Source of the DNA: Anisodus tanguticus | Taxonomy: Eukaryota > Streptophyta > Magnoliopsida > Solanales > Solanaceae | DNA length: 64,000 nt | Assembly: GCA_034509755.1 (NCBI GenBank) | Contig: CM067555.1 | Location: 8,192,142-8,256,141 of the forward strand | Reading direction: 5' to 3' | Shown: one piece after another, positions 10,991 to 22,964 of the stretch | Layout of the letters: every line of letters begins with the position of its first letter | Position numbering within the stretch: the stretch's first letter is position 1 | Notes under the pieces: generated by a model | The model's input: the letters and a program-made list of their open reading frames with translations, nothing else | What the model was told of the DNA's origin: nothing | Databases searched by the model: none | Made by a program: the position numbers and the translations under genes

Positions 10991-13943
10991 CGGAGTAGGC
11001 CGAGTATCTAGATCACAAATGATCCGGTTACGCCCTAACCACGGGCAAGAGGTTGTTCATGTGAAGCAACGCCACCTCTAAAGTAGAAGGGGCTGGAGAG
11101 GTTGTCCTCAATAGGACTTCAAGGAATGAGATCACTCTAAAAGAGGTGATACATGTTCCTAACTTGGTTAAAGGACGTTGTTGGTCAAATCTGATTTGAG
11201 ACTAGTCCAACAGGTCCGTAATAACTAAGAGTGGTACAATATGTCTATAGCCAAATGAATGATATATTGTAATCCGTGCATCTATGACATCATAGATTAA
11301 GACACGTTAAATAGCAAGTCATTCAAAAGCTAACGATGTTGAGATTGTTGCCTCTTGTCGACATAAACCCTCAAAATGAATGTGAGGTAGACGAAGAGGC
11401 AAAATCACCTTTCCAAATTCCGTCAAGGGAATAGCGAAAGAAGCACCGCTCCTCTAGAACTTAGTCACACCTACTTGGGTGATTTGAAGTTTATACAAAA
11501 TAGAGGGGAGACAAGTACGTTGTGATCTTCATTGATGATGGTACAACGTATGGAATCCTTTGTTTATTGAAAAGCAAAGATGAAGTTGTTGAAGCCTACA
11601 AAGCGAAGTTGAAAATCAACTAAGCCTACGGATTGAGAAATTCGTAGTGATAGAGGAGAATGTGAAGCATCGTTCATTAAATGAATGTTCATTTCTCACC
11701 TCGGTCTAACGGTGTTAGCCAAGCGCGAAGTCGTACGCCCAAATTATGAGGGGTAGCTTGGTAAAAGATGGGCTACCGAAACAGTCAAGTTCGACCTAAG
11801 ATCGTAGATTGCATATCCCTTTGGATCCGCAAATAACAAGCAGTGTTGATCGCCTCTTGGCATCAAAGAATGCTTTGAATTCTTTGGAGATAACTTTCCT
11901 TGGAAAAGGAAAAAGGAGTAATTGCTCAAGGTTAACAAGAACCCGCGACGGCTCGATCGTCCGGAACTAGACGTTCCGTATCTTCATGACTCGAAAGTTC
12001 TTCGTCTATCCGGAACTTAATATTCCGGATCCGCAGAACTCGGGGATTCTAGATGTTGAACCAAGACGGAGCAAAGAGGGGACAAAGACTTGTTCCGGTC
12101 CTTCTAGCTTGTATGGTTAATAATGAACCATGAACAATTAACAAATAATTGTCATCTCCAAAAGCGCTCGCTTTGGAAAGAAGCTAAAGAGAGAAATAGA
12201 TTCCATATATAGAACCATACTCGTGTAATAGTTAATCTTCCTCAGGAAAAGAACCTTTGGGTTGTAAAAAGTGCTCCTCTGTGAGTAGCTTCACATCCAG
12301 GGCCATTGTAATCTTACATGGCATGGGTGTTGAAACGACCTTCCAAACTGGAGAGTTGGAAGAAGAGGATCGAATTGGTTCTTTGAACTGTTGGGCTTCT
12401 TCCGAACTTTCATTTTGGTCCGAAAGTCTCGATAAAATAGAAACAATGAATCGATCACGAAACATTGACTCGAAGTTAGAAAGCCAACGGTTGGAAAACC
12501 AACGGTCTTAGAGTGAAAATCATATTGAAACAAAGTCTCGATATGAAAGATATAAGTATCACAGATGACATCTTAGGAATTGGATTTCTAAGACATCTAA
12601 CGGATCGGTCGATAGTTAACGGTCTCGTTGAAGTCACCAATAGATATGAATCATAGAATCGATTGGAATCATGGTGCACCCATAGACAAGGAGCGATATG
12701 CTCGGGTCACGTGTAGTTCAATGTATTGTACACACTACAACCGACCGGTATCGTCCAACAAACAGATCGGTTGAATTAAGGTTCACCGATGATCTTAATA
12801 CATGATCAATAGAAGGCGTTAAGTCGGATATGACGATATCCGAATTATTCGCTTATCTACGGATTATAGTATTCGGATGTCCGGCGGTTACGAGAGAACA
12901 CGGTGATGCAAACTAGACATCGATCCGAAGAACACCAAAGCCACAAGTAAATGTGTATGGTGGTTCTTGGAAAATCCTCTAAGCAAACTTGCATCGACCG
13001 ATTCATGATGGTATCGGAGTTTATCGCTTTATACAAAGCATGAAAGAAGTTGAGTAACTTCACGACTCATTAGAGGACGTCCCTTATTGGGAGAAACCCA
13101 TGCCTTCAGCGAGTTATACACTTCGTGGCTAGCCGATCGGCTTTAGGAAGGACACGGATGACGGCGTACGGACATATCTGTCGGAGACATAGGCACCGTA
13201 TGGCGTTGATCATCACGGGTGTCACTTCCTTATTTACTAACTAAGGGACTACCCGGAGATCAAGTGTTACTCTGTCTAGGGGAATGGGCTTAAAACCCAA
13301 AATATACGGACCAATACGGTGGAAACCCAACCTTACGAACCGGAGATCCCGGTAATTTGGTTCAATGGGAAAACTAAGTTGTAAAGGTTCAGTTGATCGC
13401 TTCAGTCGAAGCATGAGCACTTCAGATAGTGATTTCTGAAAAGAAACACCAAATCGAAAGCCGTTCCCGCGATAGACGTTAAGTGCTATCTGCAGTATGG
13501 GTAAAGGTTAAGTTTTCAAAACTCGTAATGATCCTCAACGATTGAGGTTAGGTCTTTGGGAAACTTTTAATGGTTCCTAACACTTGTGAAGTGGGGTATA
13601 GCAGGATACCTTGTAGGAGACCACCTATTTAAGTGCGAGAACGGGCCGCTTCAAATTGAACGCACTTAAGAATCCAAGACGTTGTCCATGGCCAAAACGG
13701 ACAAAATATTACGAAGAAGAGAGTAAGGGAATTTGTTGTGTTGGTACCGTTGTCTTGGCTTACACTAAACACTGACGGTTCAAGACATCACGTTCACATC
13801 GCAGTAAGTAAGTCCGATGGTATTCAACTATGGAAGGTTCAAAGCCGAGGCTACCTCTCCTTATGCAACATCGGTCCGTGAAATATTGCTTGGAAATGAA
13901 AAGACACCATGTGAGTGCGCCAAAATCTCTTTCAAGAGGGGAT

Positions 13944-15190
13944 TGTTGGAAATTTGCCTTTAGCGGGAGTTGCGACCGACCAACTTTAACGGCTTAAACA
14001 CTAGTGTAACGTATGTTGGAGAATCCGGTTCTTCACACATGCATGATCTACTAAGTACGTAGATAACCGTAGGGCCAAGAATCGTCAAATTTCATTGAGA
14101 AATGAAAGAGATATTGGTTCACGAAGTAAGGTGTTTGAAGCATGGAAAGTGTGGTATTGTGTGTAATTCTCCCTCATCGGTAGAGGAAGAAAGAATTGTT
14201 GTGTATATAAGATTCGAAATTGGTTTGGGGTTTGGGACCCCAAGGGGTATCCCATGTGTTTAAAGGAAGGAGGACCTAGATGTGCTTCGGTTCGAGGAAA
14301 GACCACACGCGCGCGCCGCCGCCCGCCCGTCCCGTCCGGTCCGAGTTCCGGTTCTCGGGTCACGGTCACGGTCACGGTCACGGTCACGGGTCACGGGTCG
14401 TGGGTCGTAGGTCGTGGGTCTTCGATATTATCTTTTTGGGCCGAAAACTTTGCCGGAAGTACGGTTTGATCCCGAGAAATTTCGGATATACGATTTGGAC
14501 GAGAATTCTTTCGGATGTGCGGTTTGGTCCCCGAAGTTTCAAGATGTACAGTTTGGTCCCCGAAGTTCGAATTTCGACGGTCAAGACAGAAAAGCCAAGC
14601 ACTCAATTCAGCCAATGGCCAAATCCGTTGGTCTTTCACCATTTATGTTGGTGGCTTTACTACCTCCATAATGGCCATTATTTGGCTATTATGGAGGCGC
14701 TTTTTCAGCCCCTCCCTCACCTATATAAACACCCCCTTACACCATTGTTGAGCACTAAGACATATGCACGAAAATACAGAAACAGATGCAGAAAAACAAT
14801 GCACGAAAATACACAACCGAAATAGTTTTCTTCCTACAACTTCCAAGCATCATTTCGTTACTCAATATTCTTCACGGTAGCTCTTGAGTTTCCTTTGCTC
14901 AAGGGTTCCATTCTTTGTTTTATCTTGGGAGACAAATTGTCCGGGACGTATAAAGGATACATACGGGGCAATATTGTCTTAAGAAGAGTGCTACACTCGA
15001 CTCGGCAAAAACAATTTCCATTTTTCCATCTTCTACAAAACTCGGAATTTCCGGTTTTCTTGTGTAACTATTGTAATTTTCAGATTTCCAGTTGAATTAT
15101 TGAATCTTTGTTTATCCTTTCGAATACTTGTAATAGTTATATACTTCCCGTACCGCTTTATAAAGTACCATAGAGCAAAAACTCCCAACA
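13944..15190 (+). repeat. 3' LTR of copia element (1247 bases)
   Basis: It starts TGTTGGAAATTTGCC and ends CTCCCAACA, followed by the target duplication AGAAT. It carries a (TCACGG)n microsatellite at about 14356-14390 that the 5' LTR lacks, and lacks the 29-base segment of the 5' LTR. Elsewhere the two LTRs agree closely. Confidence 0.95.
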
Positions 15191-15597
15191 AGAATTTACA
15201 GTCAGAATTAATATAGGAATAAATTTCTTATTTTAAGTTAAAATATATTTCTTATTATTATAATTAGGAGCGTTGCTAAATATTTTCATAACAAGAGAGA
15301 GCAAAATATATTGTAGAGATTCATAGATTTTATCACTAAAATTTTTCTTCAAATTGGTATCATAACTTCTATTACGATCCAGAGAGTAAGTCTTATCAAT
15401 CTTCTAACTGCCGTCAAAGTTTATGTCCTCCCTCAGCTCAACATATACTCTTAGATTAATTAGTATTGTTGCTCATTTAGCAAAACTTTCAATTTTGTTA
15501 GAAGAAGAAGTATCATTGAAGGGTTACATTCCCAAGTTAGCTTGAAAATTATATTGTACACTCATTTTGACATTTGATGTGCTTGCTAAAGTAATAC

Positions 15598-15839
15598 TCC
15601 CTTCGTTTTCAAAATGATGTTTGATTTTGACTTGACACGAAGTTTGAGAAAGTAAATTTTTTTTTGAATTTTGTGGTTGATAACTAAAAATATGTTGAAT
15701 GTATCAAAATATATTTTAATCTTGTAGTCTTAAACATATGTGGAAAATTGGAATAAAAGAATTGCTAAAAAAGGAAAGAAACATTCTTTTTAAATGGACT
15801 AAAACGAAAAATAAGTCAAACATTTTAAAACGGAGGGAG
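15598..15839. mobile_element. Stowaway-like MITE (242 bases)
   Basis: The ends are CTCCCTTCGTTTTCAAAAT and ATTTTAAAACGGAGGGAG, inverted copies of the common plant Tc1/mariner MITE terminus, flanked by TA on both sides (15596-15597, 15840-15841). No coding content. Confidence 0.8.
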
Positions 15840-15992
15840 TATAAACTTTTGTAAAAAGAAATAAAGTCCAACCACAAGGTTGGAACAAAATAAACTGAAA
15901 TCGGAGTAAATAGCAAAACCATACTGAATATAATTAGTTGGTATTAATTAAAAGTTTAAGAAACGAAATATCCAAAATACCAAATTAAAATA

Positions 15993-17958
15993 GGGAAATC
16001 GTCAAAGTTACCCCTCCATTTTTGGGTATTGTCTACTTTTACCCTCCATTATACTATTCAGTTAAATTTACCCCTATCGTTATACTATCCGGTCAAATTT
16101 ACCCCTACGATCACACTATCCAATTAAATTTACCCCTTTCTCTAGCAAACTTTTAAGAATTTGTCCCAATCATTAAACATCTTATTGTAGTAGCCTTCTA
16201 TAGATTTTAGTGCTTCATTGCTGGAGAGAAGACTATATGAAATAAACTAGATACACAATGAATCATGATATTCTCTTTGAGCAACTAATTAATATTCTTG
16301 TATAATATGTATAAGGATAATTTTTTAAGATTTTATTATCTTATTTGAAAGAGTAATAGGTAAACTTTTATCACTTTTCAAGTGTATAATTCTACACTTG
16401 TCTATTGATTAAGAGATCAATCAAAGAATCAATGAACAGTTCGTTTTTTTTTTTTTTGGCACAGCTACACTTTTACTAATTATATTTTATAACTATAAAG
16501 TGTTTTCCCATTTTGTTGTATTTAATTCGGTTGTATTCAATTCACTCTATTCAATTCTCTTGTATTCAATTTGGTTGTAGTAGCTACTTTTACGTTTAAT
16601 TCAGTGTATTCAAACAACAAAAATTCAAAAAATAAAAGAATATTCGGTTGTATTCAATTCATTGAATTCATTCGTAGCTATTTTTTTTTACTATATTCAA
16701 ATTCGGTTGTATTCAAACAACAATGAATACAAAATTACAGGTGAAAATACAAAAGAAATTCCTTCAAAATGCAGAAATACATGCGAAATACAAAAAATAC
16801 ACTGTATTTACACTAAAAATAACGAATACACTCAAATCCGGCTAGATCTGAGAAATACAAGAAATAAAATACACTCAGTTATGAGAAAATACACTCAGAT
16901 CTAAGAAAATCCAGTCAATTGGTCATGATTTCCGGCTAGATATGACGACGGCGGCAACGGGAGAAGAATGAGATGACGAACGATTATGATAGCATAGGAG
17001 ATGATAATGGAGGCAGCGGAGAAGGAGATGACGACAACGGCAACGGGAGAAGAAGGAGATGACGAATGGCGATGATAACATAGGAAATGATGACGGCGGC
17101 AACAGGGAAGGAGATGACAACGACGGTAACAGAGAAGGAGATGACGACGGCAGCAACATGAGAAAAATAAAATGCTTATTTTTATAATCATTTTAAAGCA
17201 TTCTATTTTAAATATATAATATGACTATTGTGGGTAATTCAAATACACATTATTAGCTATGCTTCGTAATTTATTTAAAGTATAATTATTGTAGGTAAAT
17301 ACCTCTTAGATGTATATTACACCATGTAAAATTTCCTTATTTAAAGCAGCAATATCAGTATAAGTAAAACTGAAAAAGAAAGATCTTCATATTAAAAAAT
17401 TTAACAACACTTTTACGACGTTTCTATTTTTATGAACTTCACACTCTGTCACAAACGTATTAGTTTCCAAATAGTAATGTTTTTATATCCTTACTTTCGT
17501 AGAAAAAATAACATATCCTCTACTCTTGTCTTTCATATTATGATCCTAACAACAACATTCTAAAACGGCATCTGATTGCTTAATTTGTTACATTTTGCCT
17601 TTTCAAATGATGCATCAAAATTTCTCAGTAGTAACCTACATACTAAACATGCAATCATCCCACTAATTAGAGATCCTCTGTTAGTAGAGAGTAGAGACAA
17701 AAATCTCTTCTCGAATATGAAGAATTTAGACCAACTATTATGTGAAAACTTGTTTGAACATTTTGCTAAAAGGATGGGTGACCCAAGTTGAGATTGTGGG
17801 TTACCATTATGACTGAGGTATTTTTTAAAAGATTGCAAGAGGTAGAGATAAAAATGATCGAATAGTATAACTGTAGGGATAAATATAATCAGATAATATA
17901 ACCGAAGTAAATTTAGATAATATCCGAAAGTAGATGAGTAAATTTTTTGCATTTTCCG
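15993..17958. mobile_element. Long-TIR DNA element (MULE or foldback-like), about 2 kb
   Basis: The left 150 bases (GGGAAATCGTCAAAG, then repeated TTTACCCC units) recur in inverted orientation at about 17820-17958. Both are bounded by the direct repeat TTAAAATA (15985-15992 and 17959-17966). The left arm contains 3 to 4 tandem units of about 31 bases (16049-16140), the right arm diverged counterparts. The interior has no transposase; it holds GTATTCAATTC-type repeats (16510-16720) and a GACGACGG-type minisatellite (16930-17165). Long arms and lack of coding suggest a non-autonomous Mutator-like or foldback element; an 8-base duplication leaves the superfamily open. Confidence 0.65.
16930..17165. 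repeat. Imperfect trinucleotide-rich minisatellite
   Basis: GAAGGAGATGACGACGGC and GGCAACGGGAGAAG blocks recur about seven times. The open frames across it on the minus strand are low-complexity Cys/Ser/Pro products of the repeat, not genes. Confidence 0.7.
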
Positions 17959-17987
17959 TTAAAATATTTTAAAACGGTACGAATCAA

Positions 17988-18110
17988 CCAATACAACAAC
18001 AACATACCTAGTGTAATCCCACGATTGAGGTCTGGAGAGGGTAGAGTGTGCGCAGACCTTATCCCTATCTTGACAGGTAGAGAAGTTATTTTCAATAGAC
18101 CATTGACTCA
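17988..18110 (-). mobile_element. TS-type SINE, 3' part
   Basis: CAACAACAACATACC followed by GGTCTGGAGAGGGTAGAG and a CGCAGACCTTATCCC block is the reverse complement of the Solanaceae TS SINE 3' half ending in TTG repeats. It lies 30 bases beyond the long-TIR element. Confidence 0.75.
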
Positions 18111-18283
18111 ACTAAAGCAGAAACAACATCCGAATGTCAAGAAATTAAAATTAAACCAACCAATGCAATGCATTTATGTAGAGTCTGTACCAACATTAGC
18201 AATAAAATTTAAAATTGAGGAATTTACGCTTTGGTTTTATTCAAACAGAAAGAAGGCTGCCACTGACTCTTAGTTGTGCTCTT

Positions 18284-18497
18284 TGTTAAGAGTCTCATGT
18301 CGGAAATAGAATGGAAATATGAACTCATTATATGTGCTTGGACAATCCTCACCCTACAAGCTAGATTTTTGGGTTAAGTTAGACTCAAAATCCATTCTTT
18401 ACATGGTATCAGAGTCATGCTCATTCCAATTCTTTGTTCACGATGTTAGGCCCTCAAATTATATTGTGCACGCTCCAGTTAACAAACATACCCAAGA
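18284..18497 (+). mobile_element. TRIM-type element fragment (one LTR plus primer site)
   Basis: A 130-base LTR (TGTTAAGAGTC ... CATTCTTTACA, 18284-18413) is followed directly by TGGTATCAGAGTCA (18414-18427), a tRNA-iMet-type primer site, and about 70 bases of non-coding interior. The second LTR is missing apart from a possible scrap near 18490. It is the same family as 25096-25745, in opposite orientation. Confidence 0.7.
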
Positions 18498-19240
18498 TCC
18501 ATTCTTTACCCTATTCAATGGCTTTTAACCAGCTTCCATGGCTTCAGCAAAGTGAGGCTATTTGGCACCAACTCAGAAATCCTGGATGTGACAGTAGGCA
18601 TTCCTAATTCCATGCTTCATAGCTTGAATTCCTCCTTAAAGTTGGGTCCTTGACAATCTCACCCGTTACTTTTCAAATGGAGCCCGAATCCAGTATGTTA
18701 GAATTCCTTTACTTTCTTCTTTCCTTCTAGGTATATTCTGTACTCCATCTGTTACATTTTATATGAATTGTGTTTGATCATATAAGATGGTTTAAACTTT
18801 AAAGTAGTATGTAGTTGAAAGTCTAGTTTGATAAGAGAATCATAACATCAAAGTTCACAATTGGAATAGTTAACTATTACTATTATATACTGACACAATT
18901 ATAATTGAGTAGATGGTGATAATTCAGGTTGAAAAAGAAAATATCACATAATTTTATTTAATAGATTTTGAGGTGTATTTTTATAAATAGATAATGATGA
19001 TTTAGATAAAAATTTACAACACGTGATAATTAGAATATCAAACTCTGGGAAAAAATGATACTAGTTCACTTTGTTCTAAAAACTAATTGAAGAAAAAAAA
19101 TGGATATCTAAGAATATGGAAATAAATATTTAATTGCCACGTATTAAACTCCAAAAGCCTTTTAATTAACGCCTCTAGTTCTCTGACTCTCCCTTCTTTT
19201 TCTGGTCTCATCGCCGGCCATCCAACGACGATCTCAAAAC
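18498..19240. other. Intergenic DNA upstream of membrane-protein gene
   Basis: AT-rich; no element identified. The last 60 bases (19180-19240) are pyrimidine-rich and are probably the 5' leader of the gene starting at 19241. No clear TATA box was found. Confidence 0.4.
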
Positions 19241-22200
19241 ATGGGAGAGATCGAAGAAGCATCCACCGGCCCCGATGAGTTACCGAACCCTAGAACCGAC
19301 CCGATCCATTCAACCCGAACTAAATCGGTTAGGACCAAGGTCCCAGAGGTGAAGGTCCACCTGTATAAGCAAGGCAAAGGTCCAATCGACGAATTCACGT
19401 CGTCCTTAGGTGGATGGGACCAAGACCAGCTGGAAGTACGTGATATTCTCGATAAATACGGGTTCAAATCAGTATATGCATTCAAACGGGATACGGGTCG
19501 GGGTGTTCCTATCAGATTTAACCCCCGTAACGGTCGATCTATTATTACTTATAGAGATGGATCTGAAATTTATATTGATGGAGAGCCTAAGGTACAATTG
19601 ATTTACACGTTTACGTTTTATGTGCTGTTCCTTGCACTCTGTTTGGATGGTTGTTACATATCTTTTGTATCGTATTATACTATATTGTATTGTGTTGTAT
19701 CGTATCGTGATGTAGTGTTTTGATCTATACAACATTTGGATAGATTGTATCGTTTTTCCGTCCTTACATAATGTTATAGGGTAGAGTTAGTATAACATAG
19801 TACTAGTAGTTTTGCTATTGGGATAGTTATATAGGGATTATAACGCATGAACTGTTGTGCAATAAATATTTAATGAAATTGTTACAAAGGGAATAATATG
19901 TACAGACTGTTTGTAAGGAAGTCCCTACAAAGTTGTTCCTAGATGGAAGCTTCGAGCTCATATTGGTCATGGGTTGAGAACGGGAATTGAACTCTATGAT
20001 ATGTATGTAGGGATTGCCTAGATAGTGCATATTGGTGTCCTCTTAATATACATATCCTTATCCGCTATTTGTATCCTCTTTGAGCTGGGGGCCTATCGGA
20101 AACAACCTCTCTACCCGTCACAAGGTAGGGGTAAGGTCTGCGTACAATCTACCCTCCCCAGGCCCACTTGGTGGAATTACACTTGGTGGAATTATACTGG
20201 GTATGTTGTTGTTGTTGTTGTTGTATCCGCTATTTTCATCACAGTCAAAATGATACTTCGATAGATTCTCACATTGATAATGCTTGCATTATCAATAACA
20301 ACAACAACAACGTACCCAGTAAAATCCCACAACATGGGGTCTGTGGAGGGTAGAGTGTACACAGACCTTACCTCTACATTGGTAGGTAGAGCGGTTGTTT
20401 CCGGGAGACCCTCGGCTCAAAACAAAGCATAATCACAATCAAAGCAAGAGAAACGGTCAGAGACAAGAAATTATCAATGCGGGAGTTTAATATTGCAAAC
20501 TAAATATCGCAATAGTTATGTAGAGTTCTATACCAAAAGTCAAAGTTTCTGTTAGTTTCTCAGTGATTGATTAGTATTGGAGCGGTTCATGTTGCAATAC
20601 AAACGTTATGAGTATTAGTTATGCAGAATTTTATGTTGGTACCTTTTTTTCTTTATGCAGCCTGCCAAACAACTCATAAGTATCTCTCTGAATCTCTATG
20701 AACTTGGATAGAGTTTGGCCGTCTTAGAAGGTCTATGAATTAAGAAAACTTGTCTCTTTGGAGACGAGACATCTGGTAATATTGGATGGAATGACATGGA
20801 GAAGATAAAATTTGGAAAAACATGATCCACTTTTGGGCAAATTGGCATTTGGGATTTGACCATTTGACACCAAAAATTGTACCATCATTTTTTTGGCGAT
20901 TAAGTTTGGAGACAAATATAGTGCTTGGATATGATAGATCTTAGTCTCCTGGAGGAAGTGGCTAGCAGGTGTAAGAGTTCTGTATTTTGCATTTTTTTTC
21001 CAACTGGTAAATTTTGGAAAAGAGTTATTAGTTGAGGACTGAAATTTAAATTCATGGTATGATGGCAGTCCTATGAAGTTTTTCTTACTCTATTACAGCC
21101 TGGCTGTGAGTGGAGAAGCTTTTATTTTTTGTCATCTTCAACTGTTTTTGAAAATGTCATGATCATCTCACTTAAACAAGACCAGCTTAGAGCTTATTTG
21201 AGAAGTTTTAAGATAGGTGGTTATCCACTTTATAGAGCGGAATGGTTTTACTTTTTACAATATCATTTTATTTTTACGAATACTTGGGAAGGGAACTAGG
21301 TTCTCAGGAAGAACTTTTTACAAGTTCTAATAGTGTTTTAGTAGGTATTTGCAAGGATCCCTTTCAAGAATGTGTGAGGTGAAGTGTCATTTGAGAAATG
21401 TCACAAGGTAAGAGTTAGGCTTGATTGCTCGAGCTTGAGAAAGCGTCTCTGATTTGTATGCCTTTGGTGGCTTTGATATGTCTTGGAGGTCTTTTCCTTT
21501 TTAATGGATAAAGTTGATAATTATAGGGGAAATTGATATCGGTTATAGGTTTACCAAGTAAGAAATATGGTATGGACGATGCAATATTTCCAATTATCCG
21601 AGTTGTATGCCTTCTGATGTGACAGCTCTATGATGTCTTACATGTGTTCTTTGTTGTTAATGGAAAGGAAAGTTAATTGTTTAAAACTCACCATTTTTAT
21701 TAACTTTTTAATTTTCAATGGCTATGCCTCAGTCCCAAACAAGTTGGGTTCAGCCAGAGTGGGAAATTAACAGCTAGGGGAAATGTATATTCTTATGGAT
21801 CGATTAGGCTAAGAATTCCCACACCTTCTGATTTGTGTTCATATGCAGTCTACATTGTATTTCTTGTAGAAGGCTCAATAGTTTTCTATTGATTAGTCGT
21901 TTGAGTGGATAAGCTTTTATTTTCAAGGTGTCATCTAGTTCTTTCTCTGTTTTAAAGAGCTCTTCCTCAAGCGATTTCCATTTTTTTCTACAGAGCTTTT
22001 TGTGATCAGATCCTTCACGATACTTAATTTTAACATCAAAAACTGCCTAGTTGAAGAAGGTTAATGTGCTGGAGTTTTGCAGTTTGGCATTTCAATGTCG
22101 AAAACATGTCAAAATAGTCGTGCTCTTTGTGTCAAATTGATTTTTCTGTAAGCATGAGTAGAAACATGATCTGCAGTTACCCACTTATATCTTGAATCGT

Positions 22201-22964
22201 TTGCAAGAGATTTTCTTGAACTGCAATGTGAACTTTTAACATTGTTGAACACTTTCCATAAACTATTAAAAGGATATCAATTCTTATGTTACTGCTGTTT
22301 TTCCTGAGTTATGTTACTGCTGGTTTTCCCGTGCGCTTTCATTTGAAAACAAAAACTGGCAAACAGGAAGAGTTCACTTGAAGATTAATAAATTCTTCCA
22401 TAAATTCCCTTGTCAGAAAAGAAAATCTCTATATTGATATCCATGTTAAGTCAAATAAGGCCCACATTGGCAGGCCCTAACAATGAGAGCATGAAAGGAA
22501 ATTGAAGGGAAACTGATCTCCGCTCTCCATAGTGAACTGAGAATTAATTATCCCTTCTGTAATCAAGATGCATTTCTCAGTCCAAGAAAGCTCAAGTAGA
22601 TGTGAAAATGTCATAAGATGACTACCAAATGTTTTCTTGACACTACAATGACCATATGTACCTGCAAGTATTAGCATATTTCACATGGTTTTTCACAAAA
22701 TAGATTCTTATATGCATAGATATGATTTTAATAGTTTGTCTTGTTTGATTGTAGGACTCCTTGATCAAACCTATTACCAGGATATTGGTTGGTGTTGCAA
22801 TCATCTCTATATTGATAGTATTGGTGATGAAAGAGTCTCCAGAATGGGCAAAAAAGTTGAACCTCACTGGTGGTAATATCCCCCCATGGGTTCTGGCTGC
22901 TGCAGTTATCTTGTTCACACGCGTGAGGAAGAGGACTAAGGATTTCTTTGAAAAACGCCGGTGA
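19241..22964 (+). CDS. Plant-type two-exon membrane protein, function unknown (186 residues)
   Basis: Exon 1 is 19241-19591 (117 codons from ATG, ending GGAGAGCCTAAG|GTACAA). Exon 2 is 22755-22964 (TTGATTGTAG|GACTCC to TGA). The intron of 3163 bases is phase 0. The N-terminal two thirds are soluble, with a compact conserved-looking stretch (GGWDQDQLEVRDILDKYGFK, residues about 63-82, and VPIRFNPRNGRSIITYRDGS). Residues about 124-142 form a hydrophobic helix. A second weaker one is around 161-172 (PPWVLAAAVILF), followed by a basic tail RVRKRTKDF. No signal peptide is evident. The layout suggests a C-terminally anchored membrane protein with its N-terminus facing the cytosol, but this is inference. 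I recognise the style of an uncharacterised plant protein family but no biochemical role. The clean splice junction and uninterrupted frame argue for a live gene. The intron carries two SINEs facing each other. Confidence 0.85.
20082..20224 (+). mobile_element. TS-type SINE in intron
   Basis: GAAACAACCTCTCTACC, AAGGTCTGCGTACAATC and a (TTG)n tail at 20204-20224 give the forward TS SINE 3' half. A 14-base segment (CTTGGTGGAATTA) is duplicated in tandem near 20168. Confidence 0.85.
20292..20430 (-). mobile_element. TS-type SINE in intron, opposite orientation
   Basis: (CAA)n at 20296-20311 is followed by ACCCAGTAAAATCCCAC, AGAGTGTACACAGACC and CCCTCGGCTCAAAAC. It is an inverted copy of the SINE at 20082-20224, tail to tail with about 70 bases between them. 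Confidence 0.85.
20431..22754 (+). other. Remainder of the membrane-protein gene intron
   Basis: T-rich intronic DNA. The only repeat recognised is a 40-base scrap at 21717-21757 (ATGCCTCAGTCCCAAACAAG), the conserved 3' domain of Au-like plant SINEs. Splice acceptor polypyrimidine tract at 22735-22754. Confidence 0.5.

Larger units (their letters stand above)
9868..13943 (+). pseudogene. Internal region of copia element: broken gag-pol
   Basis: Three landmarks are legible. At about 11078-11175 the + strand reads EITLKEVIHVPNLVKG, the C-terminal part of a copia protease region. At about 11505-11615 GDKYVVIFIDDG and LLKSKDEVVEAYKA correspond to the integrase core start, followed near 11635-11670 by IRSDRG around the second catalytic aspartate. 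Near 12165-12215 an LWKEA block with a one-base frame shift marks the start of the reverse transcriptase. A frame at 9912-10208 may be a gag remnant but is not recognised. No stretch could yield an active enzyme. Confidence 0.7.
8647..15190 (+). mobile_element. Ty1/copia-type LTR retrotransposon with degraded interior
   Basis: Both ends are exact. LTRs begin TGTTGG and end CCAACA, and the element is flanked by a perfect 5-base target duplication AGAAT (8642-8646 and 15191-15195). A purine run AAGAGGGGAT (about 13935-13943) directly precedes the 3' LTR. Remnants of protease (about 11080-11180), integrase (about 11500-11690) and reverse transcriptase (from about 12170) lie in that order, which is the copia order. 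All coding frames are riddled with stops. The site after the 5' LTR is not a normal tRNA primer site. A diverged solo LTR of the same family lies at 41747-43186. Confidence 0.9.

Noticed and set aside
16901..17191. 96-codon Cys/Ser/Pro-rich frame on the minus strand
   Set aside because: It is a product of the imperfect GACGACGG repeat and lacks any conserved domain.
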